Shown here in pieces: positions 44,488 to 56,944 of a stretch of 60,000 nucleotides of DNA. The notes under the pieces were generated by a model. The model saw nothing but the letters and a program-made list of their open reading frames with translations. It was not told the origin of the DNA and made no database searches. The DNA is taken from NCBI RefSeq assembly GCF_030272615.1, contig NC_081412.1, forward strand, positions 670,124,852 through 670,184,851, in the 5' to 3' direction. The number at the start of each line of letters is the position of its first letter. The first letter of the stretch is position 1. A program made the translations under genes and the position numbers. This DNA comes from Cryptomeria japonica (Eukaryota; Streptophyta; Pinopsida; Cupressales; Cupressaceae).

Positions 44488-44588
44488 TCAAGGAACCTTG
44501 CTCATGAGAGGGAAAGTGTCCAAGTGAGGAGACATGTGGAAAAAGTTCCATGTGTCTCAAGGGGAGAATATCCAACCCATAAGAGGTT
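44488..44588. repeat. 101-bp direct repeat, copy A2
   Basis: Pairs with 43907-44007. Too long for a retrotransposon target duplication, so it points to a tandem duplication or repair event. Confidence 0.8.
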
Positions 44589-44600
44589 AGAATAAAAGAG

Positions 44601-44605
44601 GTTAG
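44601..44605. repeat. Left target site duplication of C4 (GTTAG)
   Basis: Repeated at 51280-51284. Confidence 0.9.
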
Positions 44606-45053
44606 TGTAGGATTTTGCCAAGATCAAGGGCACAATGAAAAGTATAAAAAGAGACAATAGAATGACAAGAACAAACTGTATTCTCATCAATATGCAAATG
44701 ATCAACTGGATTAACCAATACAATGAATATAGGCCTGCTTATATAGGCAAGGCGATATGGATGTATGAGCACACAATTATGATATGTGGCTCAATGAGAA
44801 ACAAGGGTAGGTAAGAAATACTAAGGGTAGGTAGGAGAAATAATATAATATTCCACAAGAGGTGGATGACTCACCGAATGTGGAGTGTAACAGCAAAATA
44901 AGACCACAAAAGGTGGAATTTCTTCTACAAGCTCTATCCCTATGTGCACACTTCCCTAAGTGTCTCAAATTCAAACTAAGAAGAGATGCATTATCCTAAG
45001 TAAACTTAAGTAAGTGTAATAATATCCAAAATGAATATTTATTTACACCAACA
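44606..45053 (-). repeat. C4 3' LTR
   Basis: 448 bp; minus strand TGTTGGTGTAAATAAATATT to GGCAAAATCCTACA. CTTATATAGGC near 44735-44747 could be the TATA region. Same length as the 5' LTR. Confidence 0.94.
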
Positions 45054-45068
45054 CCCCCCCTTAAGTGC
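45054..45068 (-). promoter_or_regulatory. C4 polypurine tract
   Basis: Minus strand reads CACTTAAGGGGGGG directly before the LTR start TGTTGG. 45069-45320 is 3' untranslated sequence with two C-rich blocks, no gene. Confidence 0.8.
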
Positions 45069-45320
45069 AACTTAGGGGAATGAAGACTCAAGTCAACAAT
45101 GCAAGATGGGTCCCGGCTACTAGGCCATGATAGGTACCCATGTACAATATGCAAATGCAAGCAAAACCATGCAATGCCATCTCTAACAAACGGAGAAAGG
45201 GAGAAAACCCAATGGGAAAAAAACTCCCCCCCAAAAGAGAGATGAAAGTACAAAGGATTCTCAAAGAAGGACAAAACCTCAAACAGGAAAAAGTCCCCCC
45301 CATAAGAGAGGAAGGAGAAG

Positions 45321-48300
45321 TCAGCTGACCCCCCCTAATGACACATCCCGCACCCCTAAGAGAGCTCGCAACTGCTAGAACTTACTCTTGGTGAAAGGTT
45401 TGGTGAATATGTTAGTAACCTGCTCTTCTGTAGGACAATACTGCAAATCAATGACCTACTCCTAGATGAGCTCTCGGATATAGTGCATATGAATCTTGAT
45501 GTGTTTGGTCCATTGGTGCTGGACCGGGTTCTTCGAGATTGCAATAGCACTCTGATTGTTGCAATGTAGAACTATCGGCCGTGGAGTGGTGAATCCAAAC
45601 TCTGTGAGAATCTGTTGGAGGTAAATGGTCTCAGTCGCTACGTTAACAGCACCTCGATACTCAGCCTCAGTCAAAGAGAGAGAAATAACATGTTGCTTCT
45701 TGCTCTGCCAACAAATGGGGCCCAAACCAAGGTGAAAACTATAACTAGAAGTAGACTTACGATCATCAAGATCACCAACCCAATCGGAGTTTGTGTAACC
45801 AACCAAGCGAAGTCCTGTGCCTGCTGCATAGTGAATCCCATAGTGATGTGTACCCTGGATGTAATGAAGGATGCATTTGGTGGCTTTCCAATGAAGCTCA
45901 TGTGGTTCTTGCATGAAGTGGGAAACCATGCCAACTGCAAATAAAATATTAGGGCATGTATGAGTCAAGTAGATGAGACTACCCACAAGCTGACGATACA
46001 AAGTGGCATCAACTAGTGGAGAAGAACACTGAGCCTCAAGCTTGACTCCTGAAAGAAAGGGAGTCAGAGTAGGCTTACAATCAGCCATATGGAAGCATGC
46101 AAGTAGATCAAGAGCATACTTGGGTTGTGATAGTGTAATCCCGGAAGGTGACTGTGAAATTTCTATCCCGAGAAAGTAGTGCAAAAGACCCAAGTCAGTC
46201 ATAGCAAATCTGTCATGCAAAGTAGATTTGACCCTGCTAATCATGGATGAAGTACTCCCTGTAATGATCAAGTCATCAACATAGAGCACAAGTATCAAGT
46301 GAGAGTCATCCTATCTCAAAATGTAGACATTTAGATCAGAATGACACATGGTGAACCCTACGGAGAGAAGAAAGGAATCCATCTTGGCGTACCAAGCCCT
46401 GGGGGCTTGCTTAAGGCCATAGAGAGATTTCCTTAGTCTGCAAACCAAGGAAGTATCCTGGATGAAACCTTGTGGTTGCTCCATATAAATCTCTTCATCA
46501 AGATCACCATGAAGAAAAACACTCTTCACATCCATCTGATGTACAACCCAACCATGAGCTGCAACAATAGCAAGTGTCAAACGAATGGAGTTCATCTTGG
46601 CTACGGGTGCAAAGGTCTCAGTATAGTCAACACCTGCAACCTAGGAGAAACCTTTCGCAACAAGCTGAGCCTTATACTTATCCGCACTACCATCTGCTAC
46701 AAACTTGGTCCGATAGATCCACTTACATCGAACCATCTTTCTCCCCTTAGGGAGATGGACTAAATCCCATGTGTTGTTCCTCATCAAGGAACTATACTCT
46801 TCCTCCATAGCGTGGTCCCACTCAGGAACCTTTGATGCTTCCCTAAATGGCTGTGGATCGAAAGCGGTAGCAATGAATGCATGTGGAAGATCCTGATGTT
46901 GTGATTGAGTTCTCTGTGTATCTGAAGGATCCCCAACAAGAGAACCTATGGACTCAAGTGTCTGTCGAGCCCAACGAGGTCTAGGTGGAGGTGGAGAATG
47001 AGGCTCCTCAACTGCAACTGGACCCTGCGGAGGTGTAACCCTATGAGTCAAAGTTGAAGGAGTCTCATCATCTGAATCACTAACATCACTATCCACAATG
47101 GAGGAAGGTGGAGGAGGTAGAGAGGCTAAGCTAGGAGAGCTTTCCTCAAAGTGAACACTCCTCTCAATGAACACCTCATGTGTCTCTAGATCCATCAATC
47201 TGTATGCCTTAACACCCTCAGGATATCTAGCAAATATGTAAGGTCGACTCTATGGTTCCAATGCCTTGCGTTTCTACGGAGGTATGCGAGCCCATGCTGG
47301 ACACCCAAAGACTCTAAAATGTCTCACAATCGGTTTCCTACCAACCCAAGCCTCAAAAGGAGTAATACCTTGCAAAGCTTTGTGTGGAACCCGATTCTGG
47401 ATGTGTGTGGCACAACTGATAGCCTCTACCCAAAAGGCGGGATCAAGAGAACGTGCATGTATCATACAACTAGCCATTTCTTTGAGAGTTCTATTCTTGT
47501 GTTCTGCAACCCCATTCTGCTGTGGAGTGTACGTGATAGAATGCTTAAGATCAATCCCTTCAAATGTACAAAAATCCTCAAGTCTTTTGTTCACATATTC
47601 CCTTCCATTATTTGTGCGAAGAATCTTGACCACTTTCCCTGATTGCTTCTCCACACGAGTCTTGAAGTCCTAAAATCTGTCAAATACTTCACTCTTATGA
47701 ATGAGAAAGTAGACCCAAGTGAAGCGAGAGTAGTCATCAATGAAGGTGAGAACATAGCGGGCCTTACTAAATGAAGGTGTTGGAAATGGACCTGCTACAT
47801 CATTGTGAACAAGTTGAAGAACTCCTAAAGCTCTCCAAGCTTTCCCCTTATCAAACTTCTCTTCGGGATGCTTTCCCATGGAGCAACCTGAACATACACC
47901 CTCTGAAAAACTGATTCGAGGTAGACCTGTGACCATGTCTTTAGTGCTGAGCTGCTGAAGATAGCGGTAGTTGAGGTGACCAAACCGCTCATGACATAGC
48001 TTACTTTCTGAATTTGAATGAGTAAGCAAGGCCCTAGAAGGTGAACTTGGCACAAAGTGGGAGAATGAATAAAGCCTTGAGTTGTCATTGACTTGTCCCA
48101 CTTCTACCAAGGCATCATCATCAAGTTCCTTTACCACAACTGAATCTGGTGTAAACTCAACCTTTTTCCCATTCCCATAGTGAGTGATTTGGTAGATAGA
48201 GAGAAGGTTGGTAGACAAATTAGGAACATAGAGAACATTCTCAAATGTTCCATCATCCATGTCAACTGAACCTTTCCCTTCAACCTCTACTTGTGTATAA

Positions 48301-49391
48301 TCACCTATGTAAATGTGAGGTACCCTAGATGGCTCCAATGAAGAAAACTACTCCTTTGTAGAACCCATGTGATATTAGGCACCCAAGTCAAGTATCCATT
48401 GCTGTGAAGAACCTATTGTAGCCACAAATGCTTGCCCTTTTCCATTAGACTATGAGGAAGAGGAAGAAGATGAATCCTTCTTTGTGTAGGCGGATGGCAA
48501 GTTGATGTTGTTTTTCTTGAGAAGATTAGTTAACTCATCAACTTGCTTTGCGTGGCATCGATGCTCATCATGACCATACTTCTTGCAATATGGACAAGTT
48601 GGTTTATCCTTCTTAGGTGGTGTCCCCTTCTTGGAAGAGGATGAAAAATTGCCTTGTGATGGAGAGGATGATTGTCCTTTTTCCTGGTGTGGCTTAGACT
48701 CAGAGTGCTTCTTCTTGTTGTTGGAATCTTTGCCTTGACTTCCTTGATTCCCTTGATTAGCCACCAAAGCCTTGAACTTTGAAGACTTGAGAAACCCCAT
48801 GTTCAACAACTTAGATTGTTCCGATATTAACATTTCTATGAAAGCATCAAATGAAGGCATAACATAAGAACTCCCCACTGTCAATCAATGAGTTTGGAAG
48901 CTAGATACAAATGCTGCATATTCTAGTGCAAGATTGTCCAACAAGTTGAATATCAACTGAGCATCCGTTTTGTCAATTCCACAATCCTTAAGCTTTGCTC
49001 TTAGCTCATTTGCTTTGGTGACATAATCTTGGATTGTATCAAAACTCTTGGGATCCAAGTTGGTGAGCTCATTGTCAATCTGATAGCCTCTGATTTCATC
49101 AACTTGACCATACAATTTCTGAAACATATCCGAAGCCTCTTTGATTGTTTTACACTTCTCAATGTGAAAAATGAGGTCATCTGATACATACTTGCGCAAG
49201 GTTCCAAGAGCCATGCAATTCTTTGTGAGCCATTCTAATTGAGCATTTGGATCAGCCTTAGGATCAGGTGGTGCTATTATTGTTCCATCTATGTAATGTG
49301 TGAGACCCTTTTCCATTAATTTACTCCATACTTTAATTTTCCATGATGCATAATTATGTGGAGTTAAAGGTGGAAATTTATTAGGACTCAT
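45321..49391 (-). pseudogene. gag-pol: C4 gag-pol polyprotein
   Basis: One frame of about 1357 codons from ATG 49391 to TGA 45321-45323, broken by at least eight single stops and no frameshift. Order: UBN2-type Gag (NYASWKIKVWSKLMEKGLTH, 49340), zinc knuckle CPYCKKYGHDEHRC (48555-48600), gag-pre-integrase (CHERFGHLNYRYLQQL, about 47960), integrase, RT (MDVKSVFLHGDLDEEIYMEQ, 46530; [27 protein letters not shown], about 46270) and RNase H (SDWVGDLDDRKSTS; ISLSLTEAEYRG; HCNNQSAIAISKNP). RT Y-V-D-D is intact. In integrase the second catalytic Asp is Asn (RTNNGREY for R-T-D-N-G-x-E), a G-to-A change. The protease loop lies in the poorly open part about 48340-48440. Confidence 0.92.
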
Positions 49392-50819
49392 TGCAACAAA
49401 AATGGAAAGAGCACAAAGAGAGGCACAATCACACAGGACACCCCCCCAAATTCACTCAATCAAAGAACCTCCCCCAAAAGTGATGATTTGGCACTTTATA
49501 ATTAGTGCATATGCAATGGGCCACTTGCAAAAGATGGAAAAGTGGATTTTTGATTACAATTTTACAACTACCTCAATAAGGCCAAAAGAGACTCAAACTA
49601 ATAATGCAAGAGATATAACTAAGATCCAAGCAATTTATAAGTACCTAATAGGCCAAATAAGACCAATATCTAAAAATACAATTTCCACTCAAAATCTCTG
49701 AAATCTGATCATAGATTATGAAAGTAGACAAAAAAAACATGCACTTTCAAAAAAAATGGCACTTGAAAAGGAGGTCATATGAGCTCAAATGAGGCCTTTG
49801 AAGTTGCAGAATTGAGGATTAGATAGGTATAGCTGAGAGAATCCAAAAATTCTAAAAACATTGTGTACCAAAATTATAAAATAACCACAGCACTATGAAG
49901 ATCATGAAATTTTAGCCCATTTCAAAAAAAATTGCACCAAAAAAGGAGCAAAAATGAGCAAGATATGGCCTTTCAAAGTTGGACTGCAAAACTGAAAAGC
50001 TCAATGGAGAGGGGGTCAAAAAATTTCAAAAAGCATTGACGTGGCGCTGACGTTAGCAATTCACTATCTTAAATTTGATGACTGTATGACTGTCATGAAA
50101 ACTTTGCCTCCCTGCTGACTAGGCGTCCGTACCGTACGGACAGGCTAACTGTGCAAGCTTATGTGGCGTACGGATCTGACAGTGCATACGGATTTGACAG
50201 GGCATACGGATCTGATAGGGCATGTGCCGTGTGGTGGGGTCTCAGCAACTGACTAGGTTCCATGTGGTGGTCGGCGGTGATTGGGCGGTGCTAGAGGTTC
50301 TGGCCGGCGACGGCGCTGGGTCCCGGTCGGTGGGAGGAGGTCTGGGCGGGAGCCAAAGTCGCTGGAGGAGCCAAAGGCAGGAGCTGGTGGAGCCGGAGAG
50401 GGGGCCCGGAGCCGAGGCAACATGCGGAGTGAGGCGACATGGGTCACGATGGTGGCGGGTACAACGTAGGTACGACCTACAACCTGCAGCACACGTAGGG
50501 TACGGGGGGGTCTGCGGACCCCCAAAATACCAAAAAAAAAAAAATTTGATTTTTTTTTTTTTTTGATTCACCCTTTTTTTCGAAACATAATTTTTTTGAA
50601 ATTTTTTTTCGAAATCCGTACGATAATAGCCAAAATGGGGAAAAAAAATTTCTCACCAAAATAGGTTGACTTTATAGTCGAAATTTATGGAAACGGCCTC
50701 CCAGATTCAACGGTGATGTCCAAATCGTTGTACAACGCCCCCAAAAAATGAAGATCCCCAAATCCGAAAATAGAAGCCTCCAAAATGTCTCCAAAAAACT
50801 AATCAATGAAGCCCCAATA
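49392..50819 (-). other. C4 leader with a GC-rich insert
   Basis: 1.4 kb between PBS and gag. Most is AT-rich without a gene, but 50225-50520 is strongly GC-rich and open in several frames on both strands (Gly/Arg/Pro-rich). I treat these frames as composition artefacts. 50521-50680 has long A and T runs. Confidence 0.6.
50160..50222. repeat. Three 19-20 bp tandem units in the C4 leader
   Basis: GCGTACGGATCTGACAGT, GCATACGGATTTGACAGG and GCATACGGATCTGATAGG in a row, just right of the near-palindrome GTCCGTACCGTACGGAC at about 50125-50141. Confidence 0.75.
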
Positions 50820-50831
50820 GCTCTGATACCA
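50820..50831 (-). promoter_or_regulatory. C4 primer binding site (initiator tRNA-Met type)
   Basis: Minus strand reads TGGTATCAGAGC immediately after the 5' LTR. Confidence 0.92.
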
Positions 50832-51279
50832 TGTAGGATTTTGCCAAGATCAAGGGCACAATGAAAAGCATAAAAAGAGACAATATAATTACAAGAACAA
50901 ACTGTATTCTCATCAATATGCAAATGATCAACAAGATTAACCAATACAATGAATATAGGCCTGCTTATATAGGCAAGGCCATATGGATGTACGAGCACAC
51001 AATTATGACATGTGGCTCAATGAGAAACAAGGGTAGGTAAGAAATACTAAGGGTAGGTGGGAGAAATAATATAATATTCCACAAGAGGTGGATGACCTAC
51101 CGAATGTGGAGTGTAACAACAAAATAAGACCACAAAAGGTGGAATTTCTCCTACAAACTCTATCCCTATGTGCACACTTCCCTAAGTGTCTCAAATTCAA
51201 ACTACGATGAGATGCATTATCCTAAGTTAACTTAAGTAAGTGTAATAATATCCAAAATGAATATTTATTTATACCAATA
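50832..51279 (-). repeat. C4 5' LTR
   Basis: 448 bp, matching 44606-45053; its first bases have decayed from TGTTGG to TATTGG. Confidence 0.94.
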
Positions 51280-51284
51280 GTTAG
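51280..51284. repeat. Right target site duplication of C4 (GTTAG)
   Basis: Matches 44601-44605. Confidence 0.9.
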
Positions 51285-51684
51285 GATGTGCATGAGAGGA
51301 TAGGGTTGGTTAAACCCAGGATTAGATAGAATGGCTTAGGTTAGTGGGTGCTTAGGTTAGGTGGTTAGAAGTTAGGAGCCATGTTCTCATATTTGAATTT
51401 AGAAATTCAAATATTAGGAAAAACAGGGAATTAATCTCAACAAATTTTAGTTTGTTAATCTTAATTAGGAATTAGAAGAATTGATTAAGATAAGGGGAAT
51501 TAATTAATTAATCAAAGGTGAATTATTGAATGAACTTTATAAATAAATCAATTAGACTTATTTACTAGTAGACGAATAGGGAAATTAATCAAATTGTTTG
51601 TGAATTCAATTAATTGGGAAGGGGGATTAATTAAATAATTGCTTATTTAATTAATTATCTTTAGACCATTTTTAAGTGTATACA
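51280..51684 (-). repeat. G4 3' LTR, U3 part (probable)
   Basis: Minus strand starts TGTATACACTTAAAAATGG at 51684, followed by TTAATTAA-rich sequence as in the G1 LTR. The rest probably continued through the C4 insertion site into 44605 and below, where a TATA-like box is found. Confidence 0.55.
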
Positions 51685-51700
51685 TTTTGTCCATCTTTGA
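51685..51700 (-). promoter_or_regulatory. G4 polypurine tract (decayed)
   Basis: Minus strand TCAAAGATGGACAAAA before the LTR start, comparable with TCAAAGAGGGGCAAA in G1. 51701-52102 holds no gene, only GATTTTGATATGATG-like monotony. Confidence 0.5.
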
Positions 51701-52167
51701 AGAGATGTGTGATGATGCATTGATTCAAAAAAAACTTGATTGATGATGTTGCTGATATTGATCTTGATAGGACTCGTATTTGATCTTGATTTCGATGGGG
51801 ATTCAGTTTCGATATGATACTGATTCAATTCGAGATGATAAATCTTGATATGATGCAGATTTGATATGATGTGGTTTTGATTTTGAGATGATAAACCTTG
51901 ATATGATGCCCTAGATGCTGACTAATAGATTATGATGCGAGGATGCCCCCTTAGGACATGAATTGAGTAATTGTTTGATTTTTTTGATTTTTTTGTAATT
52001 TTTAGATTTTTTTGATATTTTTAAAATTTTCACGATTTTTAATGATTTTACGATTTTTAAATATTTTTAGAGTTGATCCAATTCATTTCTCGATAATAAA
52101 TTTGAAAATGCTACCCCACCAGGCTGATTAGTAGAATAAAAATCCCACCTAAATGCCCCACTTTGAG

Positions 52168-52177
52168 TTTAAAAAGG
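52168..52177 (+). promoter_or_regulatory. Possible TATA element of the G4 PMD gene
   Basis: TTTAAAAAGG about 70 nt before the ATG at 52245. Weak TATA; kept in the rearranged copy near 44092. Confidence 0.35.
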
Positions 52178-52244
52178 TGAATTTCCTTTTACCATTCTTC
52201 ATTTGTGCATTTGAGTTGTTTAAAAAATTGCTTTCGAGGAGGAA

Positions 52245-55200
52245 ATGGCGATCTTGTACCACCAGTATAGGTTCGAGCAAGTTTGGCGACATGAGCGTCC
52301 CACAGTCTACGGTCCATCGGTACATACTTCGAGAAAAGCCAACTTTGTTAAATTTCAGTTTGATTTTTGAAAAATTTAACCAATTGTAGAAAAATCATTT
52401 TTTGTCGTTTTTATGAAGTGGGTTGAAAAATTATTGTCTTTTCCTTCTCGGTTTTTGGCGTTTTAAAATGGGCTCACAACGTTTTTTGATTTTTTTTAAA
52501 ATTTGCATTTATTTTTTTTTAAATTATTATTTTATCACATTAGAGGGGGGGGGGGGGGTGGTACCCTGCCAGCGCCATGGCCGTTTCCGTAGATGCCCTA
52601 GCCAATGCCATTTCTTTGCAATTATATATATATATTATTTAGCATTTTTCAAAATTTTCAAAATTTTAATGTATTTTTCAATTTTTTTCAATTTGACTTG
52701 GTTTTCCAATTTTTCAATTTTTGATGATCAATTTAATTATTCGATTTTTGATTTCATTGCGATGTGATTATTTGGTTTTTGATTTTGATTACTTGATTAT
52801 TGGATTTTTGTTGAGTCGATGATTCGATTGATTTTTTTGATGGTTGATTTTAGATTTCGCGACTTTGAATTTGTCGGTGGTTGATTATGGGATTGCGATT
52901 TGGGTCGTGATGATTTCGATAAAAAAAATTGTTGCTCCTCTGCCCACCCCAAATGTCATGACTTTCGATAAAAGGCAATGAAATGCTACCAATTTGATTT
53001 AATTTTTTATTTTGATTTTGATAGGGTAAGATAGATTCGATTAGATATCCAATTGATAAAATTAGATACTCCTGATTGATGAAATTTAATGATCAGTTTG
53101 GATTATCTTGATTATCATGCTAGATGAGATAGGATTGATAACGACCTCATGATAGATGAGCATCATTGATAGGGGCTCAACAAGATTGGATAGAAATATC
53201 AAGTGAGCAAGATAGACTGATAGATAGATTTGATAGATAGAGAAATCAAGATACTGATATGATGATCTAATTTGATTGTAGGAGCACTTTAGTGTTCTTC
53301 AATCTCAGGAGTGCTTCCCGAAGACCTGGATGTTGATACCCCGCCTTAGCCAGTCGAAGAAAGACTACATCGATAGGTGTGGTTTATCTTCCCTTCTTGA
53401 TATGCCTCAAAATTTGATTAAGTGGGGATTATTGACAACATTAGTGGAGCATTGGCATAGTGAGCACAATACCTTCCATCTACTGATTGGCCAGATGATA
53501 GTGAAAACTGGGGATGTGTATCAGATACTGTGCATCCTCGTGATGGGCAAGCTAGTGTATTATAATCTTAGTGAGCAGGGTGGGACAGATGCACTTCGCA
53601 TAGTTTTTCACGATGATGAGATTGGTGGATAGGGAATCACGTGGAAGGAGATGCTAGATCTAGGCTATGCCACACTACCTACTATGCTCATTGGATTCAT
53701 TGGAGGTTTCCTTTGTCTTGATCACAAGTCAAAGGGATTATCCATTGGATGGGGTCGCCTTCTTGAATAGTTGGTGACATAGGGGACTCTATTTGTGTGG
53801 GGATCATGCATGTTGGCCCACCTGTATAATTAATTGCATCGAGTAGTGTGCAAGGGATCAACCAGAGTATCAACAGGAGTGACAGTTCTCCAGATATGGG
53901 CCTGGGAGCATTTGCCCATCACACGACTATTGGCTGATAGAGATAAACTTGTAGGTAGGCCTTATGCTCATGGATATCCAGGTATCCTTGTCCACTGAAA
54001 GCTGGGAAAATTGGAGTATTGGTGGTGAGTACTAGATGATCTGGATACAATGATATGGAGACCGTATAGAGATTGCGAGATCTGAAATGAGGATTAAGTG
54101 GAGATGCCTTATGTATTCTTGGCTCGGTAACTGATTGGATCTACACCCTATGTTATCAAGCGATTCCTTTGCATGAGGGTGTTGAGATAGTATGGTAGGG
54201 TACAGGGATACCACAGGGTACAACCCATTATGTTTACAAGAGATTGGATGTGGCTACTTGGGGGCCCTCTATTTCATTTGAGTAGGCATGTGTAGAGTAC
54301 CTATCATTGGGGCCACTGGATTGGGATTGTTTACCAAGTATGATAGATAGCAAGATGACAGTCAAGTATGCCATATATTTTACTGCACATAAGTTTCCTA
54401 GGTTGACGTGTCCTGATGATCCAAAGCTAGTTCTAGATGAGGACGATGAGAGGCCATGACATAGAGTGCCTAGATGGCTGAGGGATGGTGGGGGAAAGGA
54501 AGTGGGTGTGAAGATGATGGTAGAGATGGAGGGGATGATAGAGATGGATACAAAGGAGATATGGGAGACTATGACAGTGGAGATGGAGGGGATGATGATA
54601 GGGGAGATGGTAGAGTAGTGGCAGTGGTCTCGACAAGAATGCTAGGAGCAAGTAGTTCTAGATCTGCGAGAGAGGTACTTATGGATTGGATGACCTAGGT
54701 GGTCAGATAAAGGAGATCAGGTCCAGTGGATAAGAGCCAATAGGTCCCATAGCAGGAGGTTCCCCAGGTTGACCAGGTACTTATAGGAGTATCATAGGTT
54801 AAGTAGCCATGGGTAGAGGCACCATGATAGAATCCTCATTAAGATGCCATCTCATTAGTAACAGGCTCAAATTATTGACTTGTAGGGTCGGGTTCAACAA
54901 CTAGAGGTTCAACTAGCAAAGAGGGACTCTAAGATAACCCAACTAGAGGTCTAGATGACACAGTTAAAGGTATACGAATTGGCTTAGAATGCCCAGGTAG
55001 AGGCCCAGATGGCCTCTCTCATGGTAGAGAGAGATGCAGCTAGAGATAGGTGTTGAGAAGCCGAGGAATAGGTACAGATGTCAGGAGAGTCTAGATCAAG
55101 GAAGGCCACCCTAAAGATGATGCGCCAGGTGGTCCGGGAGGCCAAGTATTACAAGACCTTATACTATACTAATGTTCCTACTGATCAAAGGGCTCCAAGA

Positions 55201-55389
55201 TTTTCACAGTTGAGTAGGAGATCGGGACAGAGCTAGTTTGAGAGCTAAGGAGTGACATGGCCACTTTAGAGAGATCCCCCAGGTGGAGACCTAGGTATAG
55301 GGGTATCAGCTGATCTAATTACCACACCTGCTGCATCAGGACAGAGTTCTGCTCCGCATCCTAGTGGTCACACTGATATGGGACATTGA
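52245..55389 (+). pseudogene. PMD gene antisense to G4
   Basis: Exon 1 is 52245-52319, 25 codons, MAILYHQYRFEQVWRHERPT and on. Exon 2 starts 53282 (EHFSVLQSQ, then CFPKTWMLIPRLSQSK) and holds the PMD core LLTTLVEHWHSEHNTFHL, then GQMIVKTGDVYQILCI (53420-53560). The PMD tail continues with single stops to about 54250 (ITRLLADRDKLVGRPYAHGY; CMRVLRQYGR-like). A Gly/Asp-rich stretch lies at 54500-54610 and a coiled coil (QQLEVQLAKRDSKITQLEV) at 54895-55090, in other frames, so at least two frameshifts. It ends at about 55389. Layout equals the G1 copy; the peptide similarity is moderate. Dead copy. Confidence 0.72.
52320..53281 (+). other. Predicted phase-0 intron of the G4 PMD gene
   Basis: Donor CATCG/GTACATAC and acceptor TTTGATTGTAG/GAGCAC. 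962 nt, T-rich, with a run of 13 G at 52545-52558 and GATAGATAGA repeats near 53215-53245. Position and phase equal the G1 copy. Confidence 0.6.
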
Positions 55390-56940
55390 TCCATTTATGT
55401 ACACACCTTTTTGTGATGAGATATTGATGATTCTAGTGATGTATATTTTTTATGTATCTCTTATAGTTTTTTGTGATATCCTTGTATCTTAGACATTAAT
55501 ATTTTTGATGATATAATATGTTGTCTATTCTATTCATTCTATATGACCTATGAGGTTATGAATGCATTATACTTGATATATGATTATGCTGTGCAATTAT
55601 TTACATGATGCATGCTTTAATTTCTATATGGCTATGGACTCTAGATGATTGATATATGCTTCTTATATGATGATGAAATATTTACATGATGTATGCAAAT
55701 GTGAATGTGTATGGTGATGCTTAAATGTACTTATGTGATGTATGTACAATGCAATGCTTTCCATTTTTATGAAATTTTTATGATTTTTTCCATGCATGTT
55801 AATGATGATGATTAATGCAATGCAATGATGATGTGACTTTACATGATTGATATGAGATGGATGCAATGCCATGATCTAACTAAATGAATGAATGATTGGA
55901 TGTTCTATATAAATGATGTCTTATTATGCAATGCTTCTATGTGATTAAATGAACTAACGTATCATGCAGGATGAATGAATTGATTAGTTTTGTCAATGTC
56001 CAATGTACTCAATCACTTAATCAGAGAGATAACACCATGTTGAAGTGTTTTTCCTTGGAAAAGATGAGTCCTTGTGGTCCCATGCAAAATGAAATGCCAT
56101 GTTGTGATCAGACCAGTCATTTGGTCATTGCTTTTTTTGTCATCATTGAGCCTTTAAAATGTGGGAAGTGAGTGTAAACATCAATGGCATAATTGAACCA
56201 TGATGACCTGAGCACTACTTTTCTAGGTTTTGATTTTGCAAGTTAGCACAAGCATAGAGGTATAATTGAACCAAGATGACTTGAATGTTGCTTGCATAAA
56301 ATAGGCAGTATTAACCATTTCTATATGCAAATCCAAAATGTCTTTGATGATACTCCAATGATCATGTCATGAGAAAAATTTGCACATATTTGTAATTAAT
56401 TTATAGAGATTAGACAAGAAAATATCATGTTCCTTCCTTGTTCCTTTAGTCAGAGACATCTTGGAGTCACTTAGAAATCATGATAGCAAAAATCAAGATA
56501 AAATAGTTGAGCCATGATTGTCAAAGTGTTAAAATCATTAGTCAAAAGATATCATCCATTGATATACGTTTGTCATGTGTATACTGATAGTTGATAGTTG
56601 ATGGTTGATAATTTGATTTTGTGTTCAATGTTGGCTATGTCTCAGTTTTTACTTGACAAGTGTTGCGTACTTGTTGTTCTACCTGTTTGATTAAGCTCAA
56701 AGTGATGAATTTTTTTGCCCCCAACTAGGTTCAGGATTTTTGCCTCCAGCCTAGAAACAAACTTTATTATGGTATATACAATGATCCAAACCATGTTGAG
56801 AAATCACCTTTGATGCATGCGTATGTACAAAGGCTTTATTGTGGATATGAACATTGCTGATGAGAATGAATGCAAATGGAAGGATGTATGAACTAATAGA
56901 TGGAAGAGCTAGTTGAAAAATAGTGCATGTTGCCAAGTTT
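55390..56940 (-). other. G4 spacer between PMD gene and pol side
   Basis: AT-rich, ATGATG/TGATGCAATG-rich at 55560-55900. No gene seen; the short ORFs are low-complexity. Confidence 0.5.
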
Positions 56941-56944
56941 TCAC

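Larger units (their letters stand above)
44606..51279 (-). mobile_element. C4: full-length Copia element with short LTRs
   Basis: 6674 bp, two 448-bp LTRs, target duplication GTTAG, PPT, Met-type PBS and a single-frame gag-pol. The short LTRs, lone PPT and absence of an accessory ORF set it apart from C0, C1 and C2, so it belongs to another Copia lineage. The two LTRs differ at about 19 sites (about 4%) by eye. It inserted in the LTR-like DNA next to G4. Confidence 0.94.

Noticed and set aside
50222-50571. Long overlapping ORFs on both strands (Gly/Arg- and Pro-rich)
   Set aside because: They follow from high GC content and end in poly-A/T runs; no domain, and they lie in the untranslated leader of C4.
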